6,306 bases of DNA from JANLSE01 sp038214135. Lineage in GTDB: Bacteria; Chloroflexota; Chloroflexia; Chloroflexales; Roseiflexaceae. Under the pieces are notes generated by a model. That model made no database searches. It worked only from the letters and a program-made list of their open reading frames with translations, and had not been told where the DNA came from. The stretch lies in the NCBI GenBank assembly GCA_038214135.1, contig JBBQSD010000225.1:1-6306 (forward strand), in the 5' to 3' direction. Shown one piece after another: positions 1-6,284 of this stretch. A program made the translations under genes and the position numbers. Numbering within the stretch: position 1 is the first letter of the stretch; each line of letters starts with the position of its first letter.

Positions 1-54
1 CTGGTTTTCGGGCTTTTTCCCTTACCGCATTCCGTTGTGTCTTTTCGATAACCT

Positions 55-108
55 ACGGTCGTAGGGTCTGTTCGCGAACCGACGGTCGTTGGGGCGGTTC
101 GCGAACCG
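55..108. repeat. 27-bp tandem repeat, two copies, TTCGCGAA core
   Basis: Two adjacent 27-bp units, 55-81 and 82-108, match at 24 of 27 positions. Each begins ACGGTCGT and ends TTCGCGAACCG. Each carries the self-complementary core GTTCGCGAAC or GGTTCGCGAACC. The first unit is also preceded by a small inverted repeat, CCTACG-GT-CGTAGG, at 52-65. The element lies 54 bp upstream of the reductase start, so it sits in the promoter or 5' leader region of that gene. Its function is unknown. It shares its core with the array at the other end of the window. Confidence 0.85.
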
Positions 109-111
109 CCC
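92..111. repeat. Perfect 20-bp palindrome (left copy)
   Basis: GGGCGGTTCGCGAACCGCCC is a perfect 10+10 inverted repeat, 50 bp upstream of the reductase start codon. The identical 20 bp recurs at 6283-6302. As RNA it could form a very stable GC-rich hairpin. No U-tract follows, so it does not look like a classical terminator. It resembles the dispersed palindromic repeats I associate with Chloroflexia genomes, but the family assignment is from memory. Confidence 0.9.
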
Positions 112-150
112 GCCTAAGATGTCGGGGCGTAGCGCATACGCCCAGGCTAT

Positions 151-156
151 GGAGGT
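151..156 (+). promoter_or_regulatory. Ribosome binding site of the reductase
   Basis: GGAGGT lies 5 nt before the ATG at 162 and is a near-perfect Shine-Dalgarno sequence. It fixes the start of the reductase. No convincing -35/-10 pair was found upstream. TAAGAT at 115-120 is a weak -10 candidate without a matching -35, because the palindrome occupies that position. Confidence 0.85.
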
Positions 157-161
157 GCGCA

Positions 162-905
162 ATGGGTCGTCTCGATGGTCGGGTTGCGCTGGTAACCGGC
201 GCTTCGCGTGGGATTGGCCGTGCAAATGCCATTGCATTGGCTGCCGAAGGAGCCAAGATCGGGCTAAACTATCGCAGTGATGAATCGGTTGCCCAAGCGC
301 TCGCCGATGAGATTATACAGGCGGGCGGAACTGTCCAGCTATTCCAGGCCGATGTCTCGGAGCGCGATCAAGCCAGGGCAGTGGTGCGTAGCTGCGCCGA
401 ACATTTTGGCCGGCTGGATATCCTGGTTAATAATGCTGGTATCACCCGTGATCGCACCCTGCGGAAGATGACCGATGATGATTGGGATGAGGTGATCAAG
501 ACCAACCTTGGCAGTGTGTACTACTGTGTGACGGCCGCAATGCCGATCATGACCGAGCAAAACTATGGTCGAATCATCAATATCAGTTCGTACGTTGGCC
601 AAGCAGGGAATTTTGGTCAGGCCAACTATGGGGCCAGTAAGGGCGCTATCATCGCCTTCACCAAAACAGCCGCGCTTGAATTGGCCAAGTACAACATCAC
701 GGTCAATGCCCTCGCCCCAGGCTTCACCCTGACGGATATGCTTGCGAAAGTGGCCGATAATGTTCAGATGATGATCAAGGCCAAGATCCCAATGGGGCGC
801 TTTGGTATGCCGGAAGAGATTGCGAAAGCTGTCGTCTTCCTGGCCGCAGATGGCGATTATATTACTGGCCAACAGATCAATGTCAATGGTGGGGTGTATA
901 TGTGA
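162..905 (+). CDS. SDR-family 3-oxoacyl reductase (FabG/PhaB type)
   Basis: Predicted cytosolic NADPH-dependent reductase of 247 residues, the usual length for FabG and PhaB. It is a classical short-chain dehydrogenase: TGASRGIG at residues 12-19 binds the cofactor, NNAG is at 90-93, and the tetrad is N115, S143, Y156 and K160 (YGASK). N36-Y37-R38 after the second strand places a basic residue where NADP(H)-preferring members have one. The family reduces 3-oxoacyl-ACP in fatty acid synthesis or acetoacetyl-CoA in polyhydroxybutyrate synthesis. The NNAGITRD..RKMT..DW stretch, the FGQ(A)NY segment and the NGGVYM end resemble PhaB, while YGASKGAIIAFTK is more FabG-like, so the substrate is unresolved. 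A phasin-like gene lies convergently downstream, which favours a PHA role. The start is set by GGAGGT 5 nt upstream; the stop is TGA. SDR family is near certain, PhaB is not. Confidence 0.93.
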   Translation: MGRLDGRVALVTGASRGIGRANAIALAAEGAKIGLNYRSDESVAQALADEIIQAGGTVQLFQADVSERDQARAVVRSCAEHFGRLDILVNNAGITRDRTLRKMTDDDWDEVIKTNLGSVYYCVTAAMPIMTEQNYGRIINISSYVGQAGNFGQANYGASKGAIIAFTKTAALELAKYNITVNALAPGFTLTDMLAKVADNVQMMIKAKIPMGRFGMPEEIAKAVVFLAADGDYITGQQINVNGGVYM

Positions 906-917
906 TCACCACTGCAT

Positions 918-978
918 CCGCAAGCTAAAGCCTGCGGCAAAGGGATGCTGAACCCTAGCCGCAGGCTGAAGCCTGCGG
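918..978. terminator. Hairpin cluster between convergent genes; likely bidirectional terminator
   Basis: Three inverted repeats fill the gap between two convergent genes. CCGCAAGCT-AA-AGCCTGCGG (918-937) is a 9+9 palindrome with one mismatch. AGGG...CCCT (941-956) is a small hairpin. CCGCAGGCT-GA-AGCCTGCGG (959-978) is a perfect 9+9 palindrome. The outer two are near-identical copies of one 20-bp element, with 18 of 20 positions the same. The position just after the reductase stop and 28 bp beyond the phasin-like stop fits transcription termination for both strands. No clear U-tract follows on either strand, so termination is inferred from position and structure. Confidence 0.55.
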
Positions 979-1006
979 GGCGTGGTGTGGTTGCTCGCCC
1001 TAACGG

Positions 1007-1300
1007 CTACTTCCCGTTTTTGGAAAAGATCGTCTGAGCGCTTTCGACATAACCCTGCCAGGCCTGCGTCATCTCGCGTGCCAATCGGCTCTGTGTCGTG
1101 ACGGCATCCTCGATGGCCTGCTCCGCGCTGCTGCGCATGCTGCGATTATAATTCCAGCTCTTCAGCACGGTATCATAGGCCATATCGGTGCTGGTTACCA
1201 TCAGCTCGCTCCAGGCACGTACCGATTTGCTCATCAGTTCCTGGGCTTCGGCAACTTGCTTGCGAACCTGCTCTTCAACTTGATTGGTTGGCGTAGTCAT
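1007..1300 (-). CDS. Small helical phasin-like protein
   Basis: A 97-residue cytosolic protein with no signal peptide, no cysteine, one proline (residue 4) and glycine only at 83 and 96. Residues about 7-95 should form long amphipathic helices, with heptad-like spacing of A/L/V/M and tryptophans at 30, 49 and 81. This composition, with many Gln/Glu/Ala/Ser and phrases such as 'AEAQELMSKSVRAW' and 'AREMTQAWQGYVESAQTIF', resembles phasins (PhaP) and small PHA-synthase-associated proteins that coat polyhydroxyalkanoate granules. No catalytic motif is present. The start ATG (complement of 1298-1300) has GAAAGGAA on the minus strand (1314-1307) about 7 nt upstream; the stop is TAG. It converges on a FabG/PhaB-type reductase and diverges from a large activator gene. 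That it is a real gene is well supported; phasin function is inferred from composition and context. It could be another small coiled-coil protein. Confidence 0.8.
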   Translation of the reverse strand: MTTPTNQVEEQVRKQVAEAQELMSKSVRAWSELMVTSTDMAYDTVLKSWNYNRSMRSSAEQAIEDAVTTQSRLAREMTQAWQGYVESAQTIFSKNGK

Positions 1301-1340
1301 TGGAAATTCCTTTCATAACGTATAGTACAAATAGTCCCTA

Positions 1341-1355
1341 TGTGGCTATGCCACA
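1341..1355. promoter_or_regulatory. TGTGGC-TAT-GCCACA dyad, candidate operator
   Basis: Perfect 6+6 inverted repeat with a 3-nt centre, in the divergent spacer. Its centre is 48 bp upstream of the phasin-like start codon and about 149 bp upstream of the activator start. An odd-spaced dyad of this size is typical of a dimeric regulator site. On the minus strand it falls roughly where a -35 element would lie relative to a weak -10-like TACTAT (complement of 1322-1327), where no good -35 hexamer exists. That pattern fits an activator-dependent promoter. A small RNA hairpin is the alternative. Confidence 0.4.
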
Positions 1356-1376
1356 CATTGTTCGATGAAAACAACC

Positions 1377-1470
1377 TTGGTTCTTGGTTCTTTCCTCGCC
1401 CCTGCTGCGCTCCCCGCTCCCAGTGGGAGCGGTGCTGGGGGTGAGGGTGGTTCTGGTTCTCGGTTCTCGG
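1377..1470. repeat. Long imperfect hairpin bordered by GGTTCT micro-repeats
   Basis: The left border has TTGGTTC twice (1377-1390). The right border has GGTTCT three times (1449-1454, 1455-1460, 1462-1467). Between them, CCTCGCCCC (1394-1402) pairs with GGGGTGAGG (1438-1446) with one G-T wobble. Inside that, CCGCTCCC (1414-1421) pairs perfectly with GGGAGCGG (1425-1432) around a 3-nt loop. Its symmetry and low complexity look like a dispersed repetitive palindromic element rather than coding DNA. It lies just upstream of the activator and could form a stable structure in its leader mRNA. Confidence 0.75.
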
Positions 1471-1483
1471 CTATTCTCATATC

Positions 1484-1487
1484 AGGG
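1484..1487 (+). promoter_or_regulatory. Weak ribosome binding site for the activator
   Basis: AGGG lies 9 nt before the ATG at 1497. It is modest but better placed than anything before the upstream in-frame ATG at 1365, where no purine-rich sequence precedes the codon. It supports the 1497 start. Confidence 0.45.
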
Positions 1488-1496
1488 TACGTCTCT

Positions 1497-4400
1497 ATGG
1501 TAGATCCATTAGTTACAGCACAGTTCATCCCGCAACACCAACCTGCAATCGAGCAGGCGCGGATTACGCCACCCCGCTCACGCACGAATACCCTGCCCCG
1601 TCGGCGTATCGATCAATTGCTCGCAATGGCGAGCGAACTGCCACTTACCCTCGTTGCCGCCCCGCCTGGTTCTGGCAAGACAACCGCCCTCGTTCGTGTG
1701 GCACGTCACGGTGGCTGGTCAACGGCCTGGTGTCGGATGGATAGCAACGACACTCCATCTAGCCTGATTCATCACCTTGCTGCTGCGCTAGCTATGGTGA
1801 CACCATCAAATCCCCTGCTAACGATACCAGATGGCCCAGATTCTCCTGATCTGCTTGCCGCGTTCCATCTGCTGTTGGCCCATATGGCGGCGGCTCTGGA
1901 AGATGACACGCTGCTGATTCTCGATGATTATCACCATGCCGATCAGCGCCCTGAACTACGGGCAGTGATCGAATACCTTGCTGCACACCTGCCGCCGCGC
2001 CTGCATCTGATCCTTGCGACCCGTTACGAACCGCTGCTCAATAGCCTGGCAACGGCTCGGGCGCGTGGTGAGGCACTCTTCATCAACCAATCCGATCTTG
2101 CCTTCAACCTGGAGGAGGCTACTGCTCTCTTTGCTCAGATTAGCCTTGGCGCGCCATCCAACCTCGATTCTGTGCTGATCGAGGCCCGTGGCTGGCCGCT
2201 CGTACTCCGATTACTAGGCGAGGCTCTTGGTCATCATCCAAAACCTAATGCAGATCTTGTCAATCTTACAGCACCGCTCGATGCCTTTTTTCAGCATGAA
2301 ATTGTTGAGCCATTGCCAGCTCAACTCCGTGATCTGCTGCGCGATACTGCTGTGTTGCGCTGGCTCGATTCCCGTGTTTGCGCGGCCTTGCTGCCACCAA
2401 ATGCCGAGCCAGAACTGGCCGAAGAACTCATGCGCCGCGTTTCCTTTATCGAAATGATGACAGATCGGCGTCTTGTCTATCAACCGCTGTTTGCCGCCTA
2501 TCTCGTTCGTGCTGCTGCCCAGGCCACAGATCTGCGTGCCGCACATGTTCGTGCCGCACGCTATTTTCGTCTGGTTGCGGATCTGCCCGAAGCACTGCAT
2601 CATCTATTTGCCGCTGGCGATACAGATGGCGCCGCGGATCTGCTTGAACAGACTGCCGATACCTGGCGAACCGATGGAAACGCTCCTGCACTACTCGATT
2701 GGCTGGCACGCCTGCCCGAACCACAGCGCAACCGTCCTGGCCTGCTGTTGCTCAGTGCCGCTGCCCATCGGCATCTCGGCCACTTCGATATCGCCCTGGC
2801 CGATTATGTGGCTGCCGATTCTGCTGCGCTGCACTGCGCCGATGATCAACGCCGCGCTCTGGCGTTGCGTGGGCAGGCCGAAATCTACCTGGATACCGTC
2901 CAGCCAACGCCAGCTGCGGCACTGCTCACCAAGGCACTCAAGTTGCTCCCCCGCGAATTGATCGCCGAGCGATCTGCTATTCTGCATATGCAGGCCGAGA
3001 ACTGGGCCAACCGTGGTCGCGCCGATATCGCCCTGCTGCTTGAACAAACTGCCAATCGTCTTGAACGTAAGCCCGCCAATGCGATCCAGGTCAGTGCTGA
3101 TCCGAATGTCCCATTACCACCTCGGCTGCTGCTCCGCTCTGGTCGCCTAAATGAGGCATGTGCCCAGCTTGAGCATGATCTTGGCCTGAGTACTGGCATC
3201 ATCCACCATTCCGAGCCACCATTACACCGCGAACCGCAACTGCTGCTGGCTTTCATTGATACACTGCTTGGGAATGGTGCTCGTGCCCTTGCAATGGCCC
3301 GCCGTGGCTTGCTCGAATCGCAGCAGGTCGGCTCGCGGCTGACGGAAGCAATCGCGCATATGCGTCTTGGCCACGCCTATCAGGTTGTCGCCCCGCAGGA
3401 TCCAATTGCCACAGCCCACTATCAACAGGCGCTGGAACTCATCCAGGCAACCGGTGTGGCTCGCACACGCGCTGAGGCCTATCTTGGAATAACCCTCGTT
3501 CACGGGCATCGTGGCGATCTTGCTTCCGCACAGGATGCCGCTCGTTTGGGCCTAGCCTTGGCCGAATCCTCCGGCGATGAATGGATGGCTGCTCTACTTT
3601 GGCTGGCCCTCGGCAGCAGTGCCGTCACAAGCGCCAATCCGCAGGCCGCCAATTGGCTAGAACAGGCCCGTCTGCGCTTTCAGCGTGGCGGCGATACCTA
3701 TGGGCAGGCTGTTGTGGCACTCTGGCTGGCACTCGATCATCTGCATGCAGGCCGAACAAACGCAGCTGCTGCGGAATTGATTGGCCTGCTTGATGCCATT
3801 GAGCACTCTGGCTATACCGGATTACTCACCAGCCCAACGCTGTTTGGCCCACGCGATCAGGCAACCATTCTTCCATTGCTGCTCTTGAGCCGAACGGCAC
3901 CACTCCAGGGCACGCATCAGGCGAACATTGCCGAACATATTCTCCGTCAGGCATACCCAACGATTGCCGCCGATGAACTCGTCGATACCTATCATCCAGG
4001 GTACACCCTGCGAATCCAGATGCTTGGCGGCTTTCGGATCTGGCGTGGAACCACAGAAATACAGGCGCGTGAATGGCAGCGCGAGAAATCGCGTCAGTTA
4101 CTCCAACTACTGATCAACTATCGTGGCCAATGGATCCAGCGCGAACAGATCTGTGCCTGGTTGTGGCCAGATAACGATAGCATCGCCGCCGAACGTCAGT
4201 TCAAGGTAACGCTGAATGCACTCAATGTTGCAATTGAACCACAACGGCCACCACGCACGCCACCCTTTTTCATTCGCCGCCAGGGCCTAGCCTATAGTTT
4301 TGCACCATCATATGGCTGCTGGATCGATGTCGATGAGTTCGATCTACGCCTTTCCGGTGTGCTACAGGCCGAACCAGAACTCGCCTTGCGCAACAGTCGC

Positions 4401-4766
4401 ACCGCCATCCAACTATATCGTGGCGATTATCTGCCCGAATTGTTGTATGAATCCTGGGCCTCCGAGGAGCGTGAGCGTTTGCTCGCCCGCTACCTCAGCG
4501 CAGCAACCGATCTCGCCGCCCGATTGGTGCAACAGGGTGTGCTCACAGAAGCAATCGAATGTTGTGAACAGATCCTCCGCCGTGATCGCTGCTATGAAGA
4601 GGCCTACCAGGTGCTCATGCAGGCCCATGCCCGTTCTGGTAGCCGCTCCCAGGCTATACGAACATATACTCGCTGTGTCCAATCGCTCAATGATGAACTT
4701 GGCATTGAGCCACTTCCCGAAACAATACAGATGTATGATCGCATTCGCCGTAACGATTCTGTTTGA
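1497..4766 (+). CDS. STAND-type transcriptional activator with TPR-like region and C-terminal winged helix + BTAD
   Basis: Large cytosolic regulator, 1089 residues from this start. Near the N-terminus 'ITPPRSRTNTLPRRRIDQL' leads into a MalT-like P-loop NTPase: APPGSGKTT at 55-63, Walker B LLILDD at 139-144, and LILATR at 171-176. Residues about 380-800 are alanine/leucine-rich helical pairs resembling TPR repeats, a likely ligand or protein sensor. The C-terminus has an OmpR-like winged helix, about 836-935, starting LRIQMLGGFRIW, with WLWP at 888-891 and a probable recognition helix near 897-912. A bacterial transcriptional activator domain (BTAD), about 942-1085, follows. This is the SARP/AfsR DNA-binding pair, placed at the C-terminus instead of the N-terminus; there is no LuxR-type HTH. 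The family couples ATP-dependent oligomerisation to promoter activation. An in-frame ATG at 1365 would add 44 residues, but that stretch encodes a Gly/Ser/Ala-rich peptide from a repeat hairpin and has no ribosome site. Target genes are unknown; the divergent phasin-like gene is a candidate. Confidence 0.93.
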   Translation: MVDPLVTAQFIPQHQPAIEQARITPPRSRTNTLPRRRIDQLLAMASELPLTLVAAPPGSGKTTALVRVARHGGWSTAWCRMDSNDTPSSLIHHLAAALAMVTPSNPLLTIPDGPDSPDLLAAFHLLLAHMAAALEDDTLLILDDYHHADQRPELRAVIEYLAAHLPPRLHLILATRYEPLLNSLATARARGEALFINQSDLAFNLEEATALFAQISLGAPSNLDSVLIEARGWPLVLRLLGEALGHHPKPNADLVNLTAPLDAFFQHEIVEPLPAQLRDLLRDTAVLRWLDSRVCAALLPPNAEPELAEELMRRVSFIEMMTDRRLVYQPLFAAYLVRAAAQATDLRAAHVRAARYFRLVADLPEALHHLFAAGDTDGAADLLEQTADTWRTDGNAPALLDWLARLPEPQRNRPGLLLLSAAAHRHLGHFDIALADYVAADSAALHCADDQRRALALRGQAEIYLDTVQPTPAAALLTKALKLLPRELIAERSAILHMQAENWANRGRADIALLLEQTANRLERKPANAIQVSADPNVPLPPRLLLRSGRLNEACAQLEHDLGLSTGIIHHSEPPLHREPQLLLAFIDTLLGNGARALAMARRGLLESQQVGSRLTEAIAHMRLGHAYQVVAPQDPIATAHYQQALELIQATGVARTRAEAYLGITLVHGHRGDLASAQDAARLGLALAESSGDEWMAALLWLALGSSAVTSANPQAANWLEQARLRFQRGGDTYGQAVVALWLALDHLHAGRTNAAAAELIGLLDAIEHSGYTGLLTSPTLFGPRDQATILPLLLLSRTAPLQGTHQANIAEHILRQAYPTIAADELVDTYHPGYTLRIQMLGGFRIWRGTTEIQAREWQREKSRQLLQLLINYRGQWIQREQICAWLWPDNDSIAAERQFKVTLNALNVAIEPQRPPRTPPFFIRRQGLAYSFAPSYGCWIDVDEFDLRLSGVLQAEPELALRNSRTAIQLYRGDYLPELLYESWASEERERLLARYLSAATDLAARLVQQGVLTEAIECCEQILRRDRCYEEAYQVLMQAHARSGSRSQAIRTYTRCVQSLNDELGIEPLPETIQMYDRIRRNDSV

Positions 4767-4775
4767 TCTTCCCTC

Positions 4776-4805
4776 TTGAATATCCCTTTACCTTGCGCGT
4801 ATAAT
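4776..4805 (+). promoter_or_regulatory. Sigma-70-type promoter of the L,D-transpeptidase gene
   Basis: TTGAAT (4776-4781, 4 of 6 to TTGACA) and TATAAT (4800-4805, 6 of 6) are separated by 18 bp. A transcript would begin near 4812, giving a leader of about 29 nt before ATG 4841. It starts 10 bp after the activator stop codon, so the transpeptidase can be expressed independently of the upstream gene. Confidence 0.75.
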
Positions 4806-4829
4806 AGCGTGAGCAGATTGTCATGTGTC

Positions 4830-4834
4830 AAGGA
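4830..4834 (+). promoter_or_regulatory. Ribosome binding site that decides the L,D-transpeptidase start
   Basis: AAGGA ends 6 nt before ATG 4841. The earlier in-frame ATG at 4823 lies only about 11 nt after the predicted transcription start and has no Shine-Dalgarno sequence. Starting at 4841 also puts the twin-arginine motif right at the N-terminus, as expected of a Tat signal. Confidence 0.7.
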
Positions 4835-4840
4835 TTTCGT

Positions 4841-6079
4841 ATGCGCCGTCGGCAATTTCTTCGCGCTCTCGGAACCATCGCTGGAACCAGTGCGCTCACG
4901 GCTGTATGGGCCACTAACCCTGGCCACACCGCCGCCCATCCGCCCATCGCGGATTTCGTCGCTCCCATGTCGGATCGCGATGCTCGTGGTGTTGTTCAGG
5001 CTGCACAACGTGCCGATCTTGGCCGCCGCACAACACTGGCCCAAACGTTGGGAATGCAGCGGCCCGATCAGTTACCGCATCTACAGAGCGTGTACTGCTC
5101 ACCAAGTGGCCAGCATATCAGCGAGCGCACCGGCTTCCTGAATTTCTGGCGGCGCAATGGTGGCAAGTTCCTGCTTGGCTACCCACTCACTGGCGAGATC
5201 GTCGAGAATGGGCGGATCGTCCAGTATTTTGAGCGTGCCCGCCTTGAGTATCATCCCGAACACCTCGGCACCGATCAACAAGTGATGCTGGCTCTGCTTG
5301 GCAGCGAACTGTTTGCACAACGCAATTTCCCGGCCGGCGCACCCAATACGGGTGAGCGCTATTTCCCCGAAACTGGCCATACCCTCAGCGGGCGGTTTCG
5401 CAAGTTCTGGGAAAAACGCGGCGGCCTTGGCATGTTCGGCTTTCCAATCAGTGAGCCATTCGATGAGATCAGCCCTGATGATGGCCAATCGCGCATTGCC
5501 CAATATTTTGAGCGTGCCCGTTTTGAATATTATCCCGAAGATATGCCATCGTTCTATCGCCAGATGGAAGCCTATAATGGGATCACGCTGGCAAGCCTTC
5601 ACGAAATTCAGCTTGGCGATCTGGGTCGCCAGGCAGCGCTCAGGCGCGGGCGGCGCATTGCAACCGTTCCACAATTGCCGGGTTCACCAGAATGGAGTCC
5701 GGCGATCTATGGTCGGCGGATCGATGTCGATCTCTCGAGTCAGTGGCTCACGGCCTTCGAGAGCGATCTGCCGGTGTTCGATGCGCCAATCGCAACAGGC
5801 AAGGATGGCTTTAATACCCCAACAGGGGCGTATGCCATCTATAGCAAATATCCGATGCAAACGATGACGGGTTCTGCTGGCGGTGAAACCTGGAATGTTC
5901 CCGATATCCCCTGGGTTCAGTATGTCGTTGGTGGATGTGCGCTGCATGGTACCTACTGGCACGATGCATGGGGCAGCGGCGCACGCATGTCACACGGCTG
6001 TATAAACCTGAATATTGATGACGCCCAATGGATGTACGAATGGGCCGATATCGGCACCGCCGTCGATATCCATTATTAG
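4841..6079 (+). CDS. Tat-exported L,D-transpeptidase (YkuD) with duplicated N-terminal module
   Basis: Predicted exported cell-wall enzyme of 412 residues. The N-terminus MRRRQFLRALG followed by a hydrophobic stretch to about residue 25 is a twin-arginine signal (RRxFLR). Two related modules follow, about 98-140 and 185-233: FLNFWRRNGG..LLGYP..QYFERARLEYHPE and FRKFWEKRGG..MFGFP..QYFERARFEYYPE. QYFERAR recurs 93 residues apart (128-134, 221-227), and 17 bp of DNA are identical in the two. They resemble LGFP-like modules of secreted proteins, possibly wall-binding. Residues about 291-412 form the YkuD domain, with H369 and then SHGCIN at 384-389. The spacing fits HX14-17[S/T]HGC and predicts C387 as nucleophile. 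This family makes 3-3 peptidoglycan crosslinks or attaches proteins to peptidoglycan. All key residues are present, so it should be active. The start at 4841 rests on AAGGA; 4823 is the longer alternative. It has its own promoter. Substrate is not determinable. Confidence 0.93.
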   Translation: MRRRQFLRALGTIAGTSALTAVWATNPGHTAAHPPIADFVAPMSDRDARGVVQAAQRADLGRRTTLAQTLGMQRPDQLPHLQSVYCSPSGQHISERTGFLNFWRRNGGKFLLGYPLTGEIVENGRIVQYFERARLEYHPEHLGTDQQVMLALLGSELFAQRNFPAGAPNTGERYFPETGHTLSGRFRKFWEKRGGLGMFGFPISEPFDEISPDDGQSRIAQYFERARFEYYPEDMPSFYRQMEAYNGITLASLHEIQLGDLGRQAALRRGRRIATVPQLPGSPEWSPAIYGRRIDVDLSSQWLTAFESDLPVFDAPIATGKDGFNTPTGAYAIYSKYPMQTMTGSAGGETWNVPDIPWVQYVVGGCALHGTYWHDAWGSGARMSHGCINLNIDDAQWMYEWADIGTAVDIHY

Positions 6080-6126
6080 GATTAGATATTTTCGAGTGCA
6101 GCTGATAATCGCAGATGATGGTAATA

Positions 6127-6284
6127 GCGGTTCACGAATGAGGTCGAGCAGTGTAGGGGCGGTTCGCGAATGAGGTCGAGCAGTGTAGGGGCAGTTCGCG
6201 AATGAGGTCGAGCAGTGTAGGGGCGGTTCGCGAATGAGGTCGAGCAGTGTAGGGGCGGTTCGCGAATGAGGTCGAGCAGTAGGG
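6127..6284. repeat. 32-bp tandem repeat array, five copies
   Basis: Units start at 6127, 6159, 6191, 6223 and 6255, with an exact 32-bp period for the first four. Each unit reads GCGGTTCGCGAATGAG followed by GTCGAGCAGTGTAGGG. Copy 1 has A for G at 6134 (TTCACG), copy 3 has GCAGTTC, and copy 5 is 2 bp short (30 bp, GCAGTAGGG). The array begins 47 bp after the transpeptidase stop and runs into a complete palindrome. Every unit keeps the left arm and TTCGCGAA centre of that palindrome, but its right arm is replaced. The high identity suggests recent expansion by slippage or unequal exchange. Confidence 0.95.

Noticed and set aside
92..111. Palindrome as a rho-independent terminator of a gene to the left
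   Set aside because: No U-tract follows on either strand, and no upstream gene end is visible in positions 1-91.
89..280. Small 63-codon frame crossing the palindrome and the reductase start
   Set aside because: Begins inside the repeat, has no ribosome site and overlaps the reductase, which has a strong GGAGGT site.
339..872. 177-codon minus-strand open frame inside the reductase
   Set aside because: It lies fully opposite a gene with all SDR motifs and has no recognisable domain; it is a shadow of high-GC coding DNA.
2473..2961. 162-codon plus-strand open frame inside the activator
   Set aside because: Cysteine/proline-rich out-of-frame translation overlapping the continuous NTPase-TPR frame.
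5099..5674. 191-codon minus-strand open frame inside the transpeptidase
   Set aside because: Antisense to a gene with a complete YkuD site and duplicated modules. Its apparent internal repeats (LIKAGTLKIL-like) only mirror the repeats of the sense strand.
5298..5867. 189-codon plus-strand open frame in another frame of the transpeptidase
   Set aside because: Overlaps the well-supported frame; arginine/serine/proline-rich, no domain, no ribosome site of note.
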